The position numbers were made by a program, and so were the translations under genes. A stretch of 64,000 nucleotides of DNA from an uncultured Chloroflexota bacterium (GTDB lineage: Bacteria > Chloroflexota > Chloroflexia > Thermomicrobiales > UBA6265). The stretch covers positions 12,657 to 76,656 of the forward strand of contig CALGSZ010000004.1 in the NCBI GenBank assembly GCA_937901745.1, given 5' to 3'. The notes beneath the pieces were generated by a model that saw nothing but the letters and a program-made list of their open reading frames with translations, was not told the DNA's origin and ran no database searches. How positions within the stretch are numbered: the stretch's first letter is position 1; each line of letters starts with the position of its first letter. Positions 15,943 to 23,244 of the stretch are shown here, piece after piece.

Positions 15943-17103
15943 GTGACCGGGTCGCTGCGAGACCTGTTTCTTCTCGACCCTTCGATTCACTTCTTGAATC
16001 ACGGCTCATTCGGCGCTTGTCCGAAGCCGGTCTTCGAGGAGTACCAGTGCTGGCAGCGTGAGCTGGAGCGCCAGCCGGTCGAGTTCCTCGGACGCCGGTT
16101 CGACAACCTGATGCAGAATGCCCGCGAGGAGCTGGCGGCCTTCCTCAACGTCAACCCGGAGCACGTCGTCTTCGTCACCAATGCGACGTGGGGCGTCAAC
16201 GTAATCGCCCGCTCGATCGACCTCGAGCCCGGCGATGAGGTCCTGACGACGGACCACGAGTATGGCGCCTGCACGATGACCTGGGAGTACTTGCTCGGGA
16301 AGATCGGCGCGCGCTTGGTCCGCTGCGAGATTCCGATACCCGTGACCTCCCAGGAGGAGATTGTCGAGCGCTTCTGGAGCGCGGTGACGCCGCGAACCAA
16401 GGTCGTCTACCTGAGCCACATCACCTCGGCGACTGCGCTGATCTTCCCGGTAAAGGAGATTTGCCGCCGCGCGCGCGAGGAGGGGATTCTCTCGGTCGTG
16501 GACGGCGCGCACGCTCCCGGCCAGATTCCGCTCGACCTGCAAGACATCGGCGCCGACGTCTACACCGGCAACCTCCACAAGTGGCTCTGCGCCCCGAAGG
16601 GAGCCGGTTTCCTCTATGTCCGGCCCGAGGAGCAGGATTGGGTCGAATCGCTCGTGATTAGCTGGGGCTGGGGCCGCGAGGGGACGCTGGCCGAGTCCAC
16701 CTTCGTCCAGCGGAACGAGTGGCAAGGGACGCGCGACATCGCAGCGTTCCTCAGCGTTCCGGCGGCGATCCGTTTCCAGCGCGAGCATGGTTGGGACGAG
16801 GTCCGCGCACGCTGCCATGAGCTGGCGCGGGAGGCGCGCCTGCGCATCGCGGCGCTGACCGGCTTGCCCCCGATCTCGCCAGACTCTCCCGAGTGGTTCA
16901 GCCAGATGGTCTCCTGCCCGGTCCCGGCGACGGACGTGCAGACGCTGAAGGACCGGCTGTACGACGAGTTCCGCGTCGAGGTGCCGGTGTCGCGGTGGAA
17001 GGATCGCGCGACGCTCGTGCGGGCATCGTTCCAGGCATATAACGACGCCCGTGACCTGGACGCGCTCCTCGACGGTCTGGCGGCGATCCTCCCCAGCGTC
17101 TAG
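15943..17103 (+). CDS. Aminotransferase class V (isopenicillin-N epimerase-like)
   Basis: A 386-residue PLP enzyme. FLNHGSFGACP at residues about 17-27 and the region NATWGVNVIARSI are typical of the isopenicillin-N epimerase branch; VDGAHAPGQ carries the PLP-binding aspartate, and NLHKWLCAPKGAGFLY holds the Schiff-base lysine. The branch includes cysteine desulfurases, kynureninases and racemase/epimerases; none of the IscS-specific loops is apparent. GTG at 15943 is preferred because AAGGGG lies 7 bases before it; GTG at 15937 is one base from that site. Position after a peptide/amino-acid transporter hints at use of an imported amino compound, which is inference. Confidence 0.9.
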   Translation: MTGSLRDLFLLDPSIHFLNHGSFGACPKPVFEEYQCWQRELERQPVEFLGRRFDNLMQNAREELAAFLNVNPEHVVFVTNATWGVNVIARSIDLEPGDEVLTTDHEYGACTMTWEYLLGKIGARLVRCEIPIPVTSQEEIVERFWSAVTPRTKVVYLSHITSATALIFPVKEICRRAREEGILSVVDGAHAPGQIPLDLQDIGADVYTGNLHKWLCAPKGAGFLYVRPEEQDWVESLVISWGWGREGTLAESTFVQRNEWQGTRDIAAFLSVPAAIRFQREHGWDEVRARCHELAREARLRIAALTGLPPISPDSPEWFSQMVSCPVPATDVQTLKDRLYDEFRVEVPVSRWKDRATLVRASFQAYNDARDLDALLDGLAAILPSV

Positions 17104-17109
17104 CGCGAC

Positions 17110-17988
17110 CTATCGGCCGTCCCAGGCCAGCGCCCTGACGTCGTGGAGGAAGGCGCGCTGGACGAGCAAGAAGACGGCGATCACCGGCGCCGTGACCATC
17201 ACCGAGCCGGCCATCAGGAGCGGCCAGTTCGTCCGGTCGAGCTGAAGCAGCGCCTGAAGGCCGAGCGGGAGCGTCATCTTCGCCGTTGATTGAATGTAGA
17301 TTAGCGGATCGACGAAGTTGCTCCAGTAGCGGATGAAGGCGAGGACGCCGACGGCGACGGCGGTCGGCCGAGCGAGCGGGAGCGCGATGCCCGCCCAAAG
17401 ACGGAACGCGCTGGCGCCGTCGAGTCGCGCTGCCTCGTAGATGCCCGGCGGGATGCGCAGGAACGTCCAGAGATAGAGCAAGACGAAAAACGGCGAAGTC
17501 CCGAAGAGCGCCGGGAAGATGAGCGAGGCGCGGGTGTCGATCAAGCCCGCCTCTTTGACCATGATGAAGCGCGGCAGCCAGAGCGCCGTCATCGGCATCA
17601 TCATCGCGCCGACGGCGAGTGCTGTCACGCGGAGCCGCCACTCGCGCGAGGCCTGCGAGAGGGCGAAGCCGGCCAGCGAGGCAACGACGACGGTGATGGG
17701 CACGGCGATCGCGACGACGAGCACCGAGTTGAGCGTGAACTGAGCGAACTGAATGACGCGGAAGACCTCGCTGTAGTTCTCCCACGCGGTCGGTCTTGGC
17801 CACCATTCGAGGTGTAGCGGCAGCGGCTTGCCCGTCTGGCGCAGCGAGAGCGTCACCATCCAGACCAGCGGCAACACGAGTCCGACCGAAATGGCAGTCG
17901 CGACGATACGCCAAACGAGCGCCCGCGCCATCGTTCGCCAGCGTGGCACGCCGCGCACCGTCAGTCCACTGATGCGCTCACTCGACAT
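17110..17988 (-). CDS. Carbohydrate ABC transporter permease (MalG class)
   Basis: A 292-residue permease of the sugar (CUT1) type with six predicted helices. The EAA loop is IYEAARLDGASAFRLWAGIALPLARP, and the N-terminal PLVWMVTLSL and LHLEWWPRPTAWENYSEVF segments are typical of MalG/UgpE proteins. It is encoded downstream of the MalF-type gene with an 11-bp overlap. No binding protein or ATPase adjoins; a family 1 sugar-binding protein is about 9.5 kb away at 28.5-29.9 kb. Confidence 0.93.
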   Translation of the reverse strand: MSSERISGLTVRGVPRWRTMARALVWRIVATAISVGLVLPLVWMVTLSLRQTGKPLPLHLEWWPRPTAWENYSEVFRVIQFAQFTLNSVLVVAIAVPITVVVASLAGFALSQASREWRLRVTALAVGAMMMPMTALWLPRFIMVKEAGLIDTRASLIFPALFGTSPFFVLLYLWTFLRIPPGIYEAARLDGASAFRLWAGIALPLARPTAVAVGVLAFIRYWSNFVDPLIYIQSTAKMTLPLGLQALLQLDRTNWPLLMAGSVMVTAPVIAVFLLVQRAFLHDVRALAWDGR

Positions 17989-18970
17989 CGCGGAACCCCA
18001 GTCGCCAGCGCACGGCGACCCGATATTGCAGCAGCAACATCAGTGCCGTCAGCAGGAACATGGCCCAGGTCATCGCCGCGGCATAGCCGAAGCGCAGGTA
18101 GTCGAACGCTTCTCGGTAGATATGAAGCGGGAGAAACGTGGTCGCGTAGTTCGGTCCGCCGCCGCGCCCGACGATCAGCGCCGGGACGAAGTTCGACTGG
18201 AGACTGAGGATCGTGTCGCGGAAGAGCAGGATCAGGAGAACCGGCGAGATCAACGGCAGGACGATCCGCCAGAACGCTTGCCAGGGTGTGCTGCCGTCAA
18301 CCGCTGCCTGATCTCGCAGCTCTCGCGGAACGTCGCTGAGGGCGGCGAGGCAGACGACGAAGCCTTCCCCGAGCTGCCAGGAGAGCATCAAGATGATGCC
18401 GAACCGGGCTGGCCATTCCTCGACCGTCCAGGCTGGACCGGTGATGCCAAAGAGCGCCAGGAATTGGTTGAGCGGGCCGTAAATCGGATTGAGCACCCAG
18501 AGCCACGTTACCGCCCAGGCGACATCGGGAACGACGGTTGGCAGGTAGGCCATTGCCCGGTACGCACCGACGCCGCGCGCGCGGCGGGCCAGCAGCAGCG
18601 CGAGGCAGAGCGCGCCGACGAGCCGCAGCGGAATCGCGATGCCGACAAAGACGAAGGAATTGAAGATGGCCTTGTGAAAGATCGGGTCATCGAGCATCTC
18701 CCGAAAGTTGCCGAGACCGCGATAGAGCGGCGGCTCGATGCCGTTGAAGGTGAAGAACGCCAGCGCGAGCCCGGCGATGGCTGGCAGGAAATCCCAGACG
18801 ACCATGCCCAGCACGAACGGCGCGAGCATGAGGCCGAGCTGGACGCGGTAGGAGAGGCGGAAGCGGCGGGCTCGGGGAGTCGTGATCGCGCCGAAGGCGT
18901 CGCGCTCGCGCGGGCCGGTATCCGGCGCGACCTGACGTTCGTCCGCGATTTCAGTCGGCGTGGCGTTCAC
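17978..18970 (-). CDS. Carbohydrate ABC transporter permease (MalF class)
   Basis: A 330-residue permease. A cytoplasmic tail of about 45 residues precedes six or more helices beginning LGLMLAPFVLGMVVWDFLPA; GLGNFREMLDDPIFHKAIFNS and the EAA-type loop LRDQAAVDGSTPWQAFWRI are the diagnostic parts of the UgpA/MalF group. It pairs with the MalG-type protein whose gene overlaps its end. Start ATG at 18970; the next ORF upstream on this strand ends at 19064. Confidence 0.93.
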   Translation of the reverse strand: MNATPTEIADERQVAPDTGPRERDAFGAITTPRARRFRLSYRVQLGLMLAPFVLGMVVWDFLPAIAGLALAFFTFNGIEPPLYRGLGNFREMLDDPIFHKAIFNSFVFVGIAIPLRLVGALCLALLLARRARGVGAYRAMAYLPTVVPDVAWAVTWLWVLNPIYGPLNQFLALFGITGPAWTVEEWPARFGIILMLSWQLGEGFVVCLAALSDVPRELRDQAAVDGSTPWQAFWRIVLPLISPVLLILLFRDTILSLQSNFVPALIVGRGGGPNYATTFLPLHIYREAFDYLRFGYAAAMTWAMFLLTALMLLLQYRVAVRWRLGFRDVE

Positions 18971-19063
18971 GCGGGCAACCCTACGAGCGCCGGGGACGGA
19001 TGAGGCGACCGTTGCCGGCAGCCTTGCTCGCGTCGCGTTCGGTGATTCCCGCTTGCGCCGTCG

Positions 19064-19273
19064 CTACGAGATTGCGCGCGCGATGAGCAAGATCGCGACG
19101 GCGATAGCGGTGGCTAGCAACGTCAGAACCGTGCAGCTCAGTGCGACGAAGGAGCCGGTGCCGACGGTTGAGTCTGGATCGGCGCCGGCCGCTTGCTGGG
19201 GTGTCGTCTCCGCCTCAGCCGGCGCCGGCTCTGGATTGCGCTCAGTTGGCTCCTGCTTGCTATTCGACGCCAT
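19064..19273 (-). CDS. Possible small membrane protein, 69 aa
   Basis: A short frame reading MASNSKQEPTERNPEPAPAE at the start, then a proline/alanine/glutamate-rich region and a C-terminal hydrophobic helix (FVALSCTVLTLLATAIAVAILLIA, of which the core is about 22 residues). Its ATG at 19273 overlaps the end of the upstream lipocalin/NTF2-like gene by 14 bp, the usual arrangement of coupled genes, but no good ribosome site is seen. The clear membrane segment in frame argues for a real tail-anchored product; no family is recognised. Confidence 0.45.
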   Translation of the reverse strand: MASNSKQEPTERNPEPAPAEAETTPQQAAGADPDSTVGTGSFVALSCTVLTLLATAIAVAILLIARAIS

Positions 19274-20207
19274 CCCAGCGCCAGGCACCATCTTCAAGGA
19301 CGAAGCGGAAGCGAGTGAAGTCCTCGCTGCCCGCGATCTGCGTTCGCACGATGGCGGAGACGTGCGTGGCGTCTTGGATGTTGAGGTCGCCAGCCCGCTC
19401 GAAGACGAACGGGACCGCCATCGCCTGCTGCAAGAGCGCGTTGAACTCGGCGTCCGTGAGATCGTCCGCACCGAGCGACGCCTTGAACTGCGGCAGGAAA
19501 CTGGAGCTAAGGAGCGGGAGGAAGAGTGATGGATCGCCGGTCGTCCAACAGGCAGTCATCTGCGCCAGCAGCCAGTCAATCTCCTCCGCGATTTCCACAT
19601 CGCTCTCGCTTGGCCCAGCGGCCGGCGTGCCGAGCAGCGCCGCGAGTGACAGCTCAGCTTCCGGCGTAGGGGTGGCGCCGTCGGTGACTTGCGCGCCGGT
19701 CAGGCAGGCGACGAATGCCGTCAGCTCGCGCGTCGAGAGGAGTATCCGCCGCGACTGGCACTGCTCCTCAATGGGGAGGAGCGACAGTCGCTCGGTACCG
19801 ATGAGCTCCCAGCGGTAGGTACCGGTGGAGACGTCGGTCTCGCCGTCTGGCCCGACGGTGCAGGCCAGCAAGCCACTTTCGTCCGTGAGTGTGATCCGCT
19901 CCCCGTCCAACTCGAAGAATCCGGTCACGACTGGACCGACGTCCTGACGGGCGATCTCGTAGGTGCCATCCGGCGAGAAGGAGATGCGCCACCGGCCGAG
20001 GAGCGACGGCCCGTTCGGCAGATCGAACGGCACGTCGAGGCGACCGATGGTCACGGCGAATTCGCCGGAGAGGGAATCGTCATCCGTCTGCGCGGAAAGG
20101 CGCTGCGGCGAGGCGATCGTCCCGAGCACCATCAGCAAGACGAGCGCGACCGCGAACCGGCGCAGCAGGTTCCAGACGCCAAGCGTCACGTTCGTCGGTT
20201 GGTCCAT
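19260..20207 (-). CDS. Secreted two-domain hypothetical protein (lipocalin-like plus NTF2-like)
   Basis: A 315-residue exported protein. Residues 1-40 are a Sec-type signal (basic start, FAVALVLLMVLGTIA, cleavage near LSAQ). The first domain, about 45-165, has a repeated beta pattern (GRWRISFSPDGTYEIA, GFFELDGERITLTDESG, GTYRWELIGTERLSLLP) like small calycin-type secreted domains. The second, about 200-315, resembles an NTF2/SnoaL cone: EIDWLLAQMTACWTTGDP ending in FVLEDGAWRWDGV. Both assignments are by pattern only. ATG at 20207 has CGGAGCG about 8 bases upstream. A small membrane-protein frame overlaps its end. Confidence 0.78.
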   Translation of the reverse strand: MDQPTNVTLGVWNLLRRFAVALVLLMVLGTIASPQRLSAQTDDDSLSGEFAVTIGRLDVPFDLPNGPSLLGRWRISFSPDGTYEIARQDVGPVVTGFFELDGERITLTDESGLLACTVGPDGETDVSTGTYRWELIGTERLSLLPIEEQCQSRRILLSTRELTAFVACLTGAQVTDGATPTPEAELSLAALLGTPAAGPSESDVEIAEEIDWLLAQMTACWTTGDPSLFLPLLSSSFLPQFKASLGADDLTDAEFNALLQQAMAVPFVFERAGDLNIQDATHVSAIVRTQIAGSEDFTRFRFVLEDGAWRWDGVE

Positions 20208-20684
20208 ATCGCGTCGCTCCGATCTGAGGCCGATGGTCCGAAGTGCGTCGTGTCACCGTCGTCGGGCGACTGCTCCGATTCGGACCGACGTAAGCATTCC
20301 AAAGTCCGCGTCACATTGCAGACAGATGCGCTCGACGTATTGGTGAGTGTAGCGGCATTGGCGGACCGAATGACGGGAGTCCAGACTACCCTGACCGCGG
20401 GCGGATTGATGATGGGCGAACGCTCTGTCATTCGTGATACCGTACGCTTGAACGCCGGTGTTACGAAAGTCTAGCATGGGGCAGCATGGATCAGATCGGC
20501 GGCAGGAGAAGAGGTCGGCTCGCTCAGCAGATCGCAACATCCGGCGCCGAGCGCTCACGAGGTGAGCGAATGCACAGGTGGTCCGTTGCCAGGCGTGCTG
20601 CCTTGGCGTTGCCAATCATAGCTGGCGCGCCGCCGGACGTCGCGTGACGGGCCGGATCGTCGTTTGGTCGGGTGGGAGTTGGCG
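20208..20684. other. Intergenic region between divergent genes, no gene seen
   Basis: About 480 bases separate the starts of the lipocalin/NTF2-like gene (minus) and the Asp-box gene (plus). Short frames here have arginine- and cysteine-rich shadow composition and I accept none. A possible plus-strand promoter is TTGAAC at 20448-20453, an 18-bp spacer and TAGCAT at 20472-20477, which would leave a leader of about 200 nt before 20685. Confidence 0.5.
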
Positions 20685-23174
20685 ATGCGTCCATCGAGCG
20701 GAAGTCTTTCATTCGCGGCAACCCGAATTCCGCGCAGAGGCCGGATCGTCGTGCTGGCCGTAATCCTGTCGATGGTGCTGACCATGCCAGGCGCGGCACT
20801 AGCCGAGGAGCCGGGCGAGTCAGAAGTCTTTCCCCTTGTGGCCACGCAGTTCCTGTCGCCGATTCGGGAACAGCTCGGCGGATCGGCGTGGCTGATGGCA
20901 TCTGGGCTGGATCCGCGGTTCACAGGAAAGTTGCCCGAAGGGAAACCGATTGGGGAGGAGGCGCTTGCGCTGGCTGGCGCTGGCGGCGGCCGATCCACTG
21001 GCCCGACGAGCTTCCAGCAGGTGCCGTTCCGCAATCCGGCCCCGGCATTCAGCCGGAACTTGATCATCTCCCGCGCCGTCGGCCTGACGCCGATCAGCAC
21101 CGAGCCGCACATCGCGGTCAACCCGATTGATCCAGAGCATCTCGTCGTCGGCGTGATTGATTACAACACGGCCGGTCTCGCGACCTATACCAGCTTCGAC
21201 GGCGGCGAGACGTGGGATGGCCCGAACCAGGTGCGGTATTTCCGGGAGGACTTCGGCGCCGCCGGCGACCCCGTCGTCGCCTTCGACCGGGACGGCACCG
21301 TCTACCTCACGTCCATCTCGGTCGGCTTCCAGGAGTTTCGGATCGGCAGCATCGTTTCCGCCGCGCAAATCTCGAGCATGGTCGTCTCGAAGTCGTACGA
21401 CGGAGGACTGACCTGGACCGACGCGGTGTCGGCGGCCCGGAGCACGATTCAAACGATCAGCAACATCGATCCCGATGGGCGCGAGCGCGGCACCGTCACG
21501 ATGCAGTTCCTCGACAAGCCGTGGATCGATGTCGGCCCGAGCCCGACCGACCCTGAGCGCGACGTCATCTACCTGAGCTATACCGAGTTCGCCACGACCT
21601 ACAGCTTGATCTACGCGGATGAGGTGCCGTTCCTCACCACGCCCATTACCGAGACGACGATCCGGGTCGTACGGTCCGAGGACGGTGGGGTAACCTGGAG
21701 CGAGCCGGTCGCCGTCAGCCCGACGGTCCTTGCCGCCGAGGGGGCCAGCGAGCCCGGCGAAGGTGAGGGCGGCCCGGTTGGCAGCGCGCTGGGCATGCAA
21801 TTCGAGCAACGCGTCCAGACCCAGGACGACAGCGTCCAGCCAAGTGCCCAGCAAGAGGAAGAGGAAAGCGGCGTTACCGCCGAGCGGACCGTGCAAGGTT
21901 CCCAGCCGGAGGTGTTGTCCGACGGGACCGTCGTCGTCGCCTATCTCGACACGACCAACGACGGCATCCAGGAAGGTCTCTGCACCATCATGGTCTCCAT
22001 TTCCCGCGATGGCGGCCAAACCTTCGAGCCGCCGGTGCAGGCTGGCGTCTTCCGCGAGCCCCATTTCCAGACGCGCAGCGCCTCCTTCCGCTATTGGGGC
22101 GCCGCCTTCCCGCAGGTGGCGGTCGGGCCGAACGATGAGATCTACATCACGGCCGCGTTCTTGCCGCCTGACAAGCCGACCGACGACGGCGACATCTATC
22201 TGATGCGCTCGTTCGACGGTGGCGCTACCTGGGAAGAGCCGGTGCGCGTCAACCAGGACCGGACAACTCGCGTACAGTTCTTCCCGTCTGTTGATGTCGG
22301 GCCAGATGGGGTCGTTCACCTGATGTGGGGCGACATGCGCGACGACCCGCAAGAGGTGCGCTACCACATCTATTACACCCGGTCGGAAGACCAGGGCGAG
22401 ACGTTCGGCTTCACGCTGCCTGACCAAGGCTTCACCGCGCCGGACACCCGCGTGAGCGACTTTCCGTCGAACTCGCTGCGCGCCTTCCCGGGAGGGCTGT
22501 TCATCGGCGACTACTTCGCGATCGTCGCGAATGAGTTGGACGTCTACATGGTCTGGGCGGATAGCCGCCTCGGCGAGTTTGGCGGCTTTGCTCAGCAGAT
22601 CGGCTTCGCCCGCCAAACGGCGATCCAATCACCCTCGCTGTTCCTGAACCCGCCGTCGGGCTCTGCGGGCCGCGTCGTTGACATCCAGGGCCACGGGTTC
22701 CAGCCGGATAGCAACATCATCCTCATGGTTAGCGGCGTCATCGTCGCCAATCCGCGCACGAACTCCGACGGCGGCTTCACGACCTCGATCTACATGCCGC
22801 TGACCGGCGAGGGCCCGACGAGCGTCAGCGCCTTTGATGAGACGGGTAACTCGGCGACCGCCTCCTTCTACACGGAGTTCGGATTCGACACGCTGCGGGA
22901 GTCCTTGTCCGCGATCAATCAACAACTCGGCCTGCCCGAGCAGGGGTCACGACCGAGCGGAACGCCACAGGCGTCGCCGGTGCCTGGCGGCGCCACGACC
23001 GTGACGCCGGAGCCTGAGCCGCAGGAGACGGTCACGCCCGTCACGTCCGGCGCGCCAGCACTGGAGGCGGCGGGGATGGACGCCCCGGCGTTTGGAATGC
23101 TGCTTGGGGCTGGTGGCCTTTTCCTTGCGTTCGCCGTGTCTGCCGGTTGGTTCGCCCGCCGGCGGCTCGGGTGA
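20685..23174 (+). CDS. Cell-surface Asp-box (BNR) beta-propeller protein
   Basis: An 829-residue surface protein. A signal peptide (RRGRIVVLAVILSMVLTMPG, cleavage near ALAEE) leads into a sialidase-like beta-propeller with six Asp-boxes: SFDGGETW, SYDGGLTW, SEDGGVTW, SRDGGQTF, SFDGGATW and SEDQGETF. After residue 640 comes an IPT/TIG-like Ig domain (SAGRVVDIQGHGFQPDSN), a proline/threonine-rich linker, and a C-terminal hydrophobic helix with RRRL that anchors it. Catalytic arginines of sialidases were not recognised, so it may bind rather than cleave glycans. An acidic insert (EEEESG region) lies between Asp-boxes 3 and 4. ATG at 20685 has GGGAG upstream; GTG 20664 is an alternative. Confidence 0.85.
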   Translation: MRPSSGSLSFAATRIPRRGRIVVLAVILSMVLTMPGAALAEEPGESEVFPLVATQFLSPIREQLGGSAWLMASGLDPRFTGKLPEGKPIGEEALALAGAGGGRSTGPTSFQQVPFRNPAPAFSRNLIISRAVGLTPISTEPHIAVNPIDPEHLVVGVIDYNTAGLATYTSFDGGETWDGPNQVRYFREDFGAAGDPVVAFDRDGTVYLTSISVGFQEFRIGSIVSAAQISSMVVSKSYDGGLTWTDAVSAARSTIQTISNIDPDGRERGTVTMQFLDKPWIDVGPSPTDPERDVIYLSYTEFATTYSLIYADEVPFLTTPITETTIRVVRSEDGGVTWSEPVAVSPTVLAAEGASEPGEGEGGPVGSALGMQFEQRVQTQDDSVQPSAQQEEEESGVTAERTVQGSQPEVLSDGTVVVAYLDTTNDGIQEGLCTIMVSISRDGGQTFEPPVQAGVFREPHFQTRSASFRYWGAAFPQVAVGPNDEIYITAAFLPPDKPTDDGDIYLMRSFDGGATWEEPVRVNQDRTTRVQFFPSVDVGPDGVVHLMWGDMRDDPQEVRYHIYYTRSEDQGETFGFTLPDQGFTAPDTRVSDFPSNSLRAFPGGLFIGDYFAIVANELDVYMVWADSRLGEFGGFAQQIGFARQTAIQSPSLFLNPPSGSAGRVVDIQGHGFQPDSNIILMVSGVIVANPRTNSDGGFTTSIYMPLTGEGPTSVSAFDETGNSATASFYTEFGFDTLRESLSAINQQLGLPEQGSRPSGTPQASPVPGGATTVTPEPEPQETVTPVTSGAPALEAAGMDAPAFGMLLGAGGLFLAFAVSAGWFARRRLG

Positions 23175-23244
23175 CGAGCAGTCGATCCTGAGGCTCACAA
23201 CCTGAGTCGCGGTATTCGGCTGATCGTCCAAGGAGATGATCGAC

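Noticed and set aside
20820..22628. 602-codon minus-strand open frame opposite the Asp-box gene
   Set aside because: It has no recognisable domain, and the plus-strand frame contains six regularly spaced Asp-boxes and a signal peptide.
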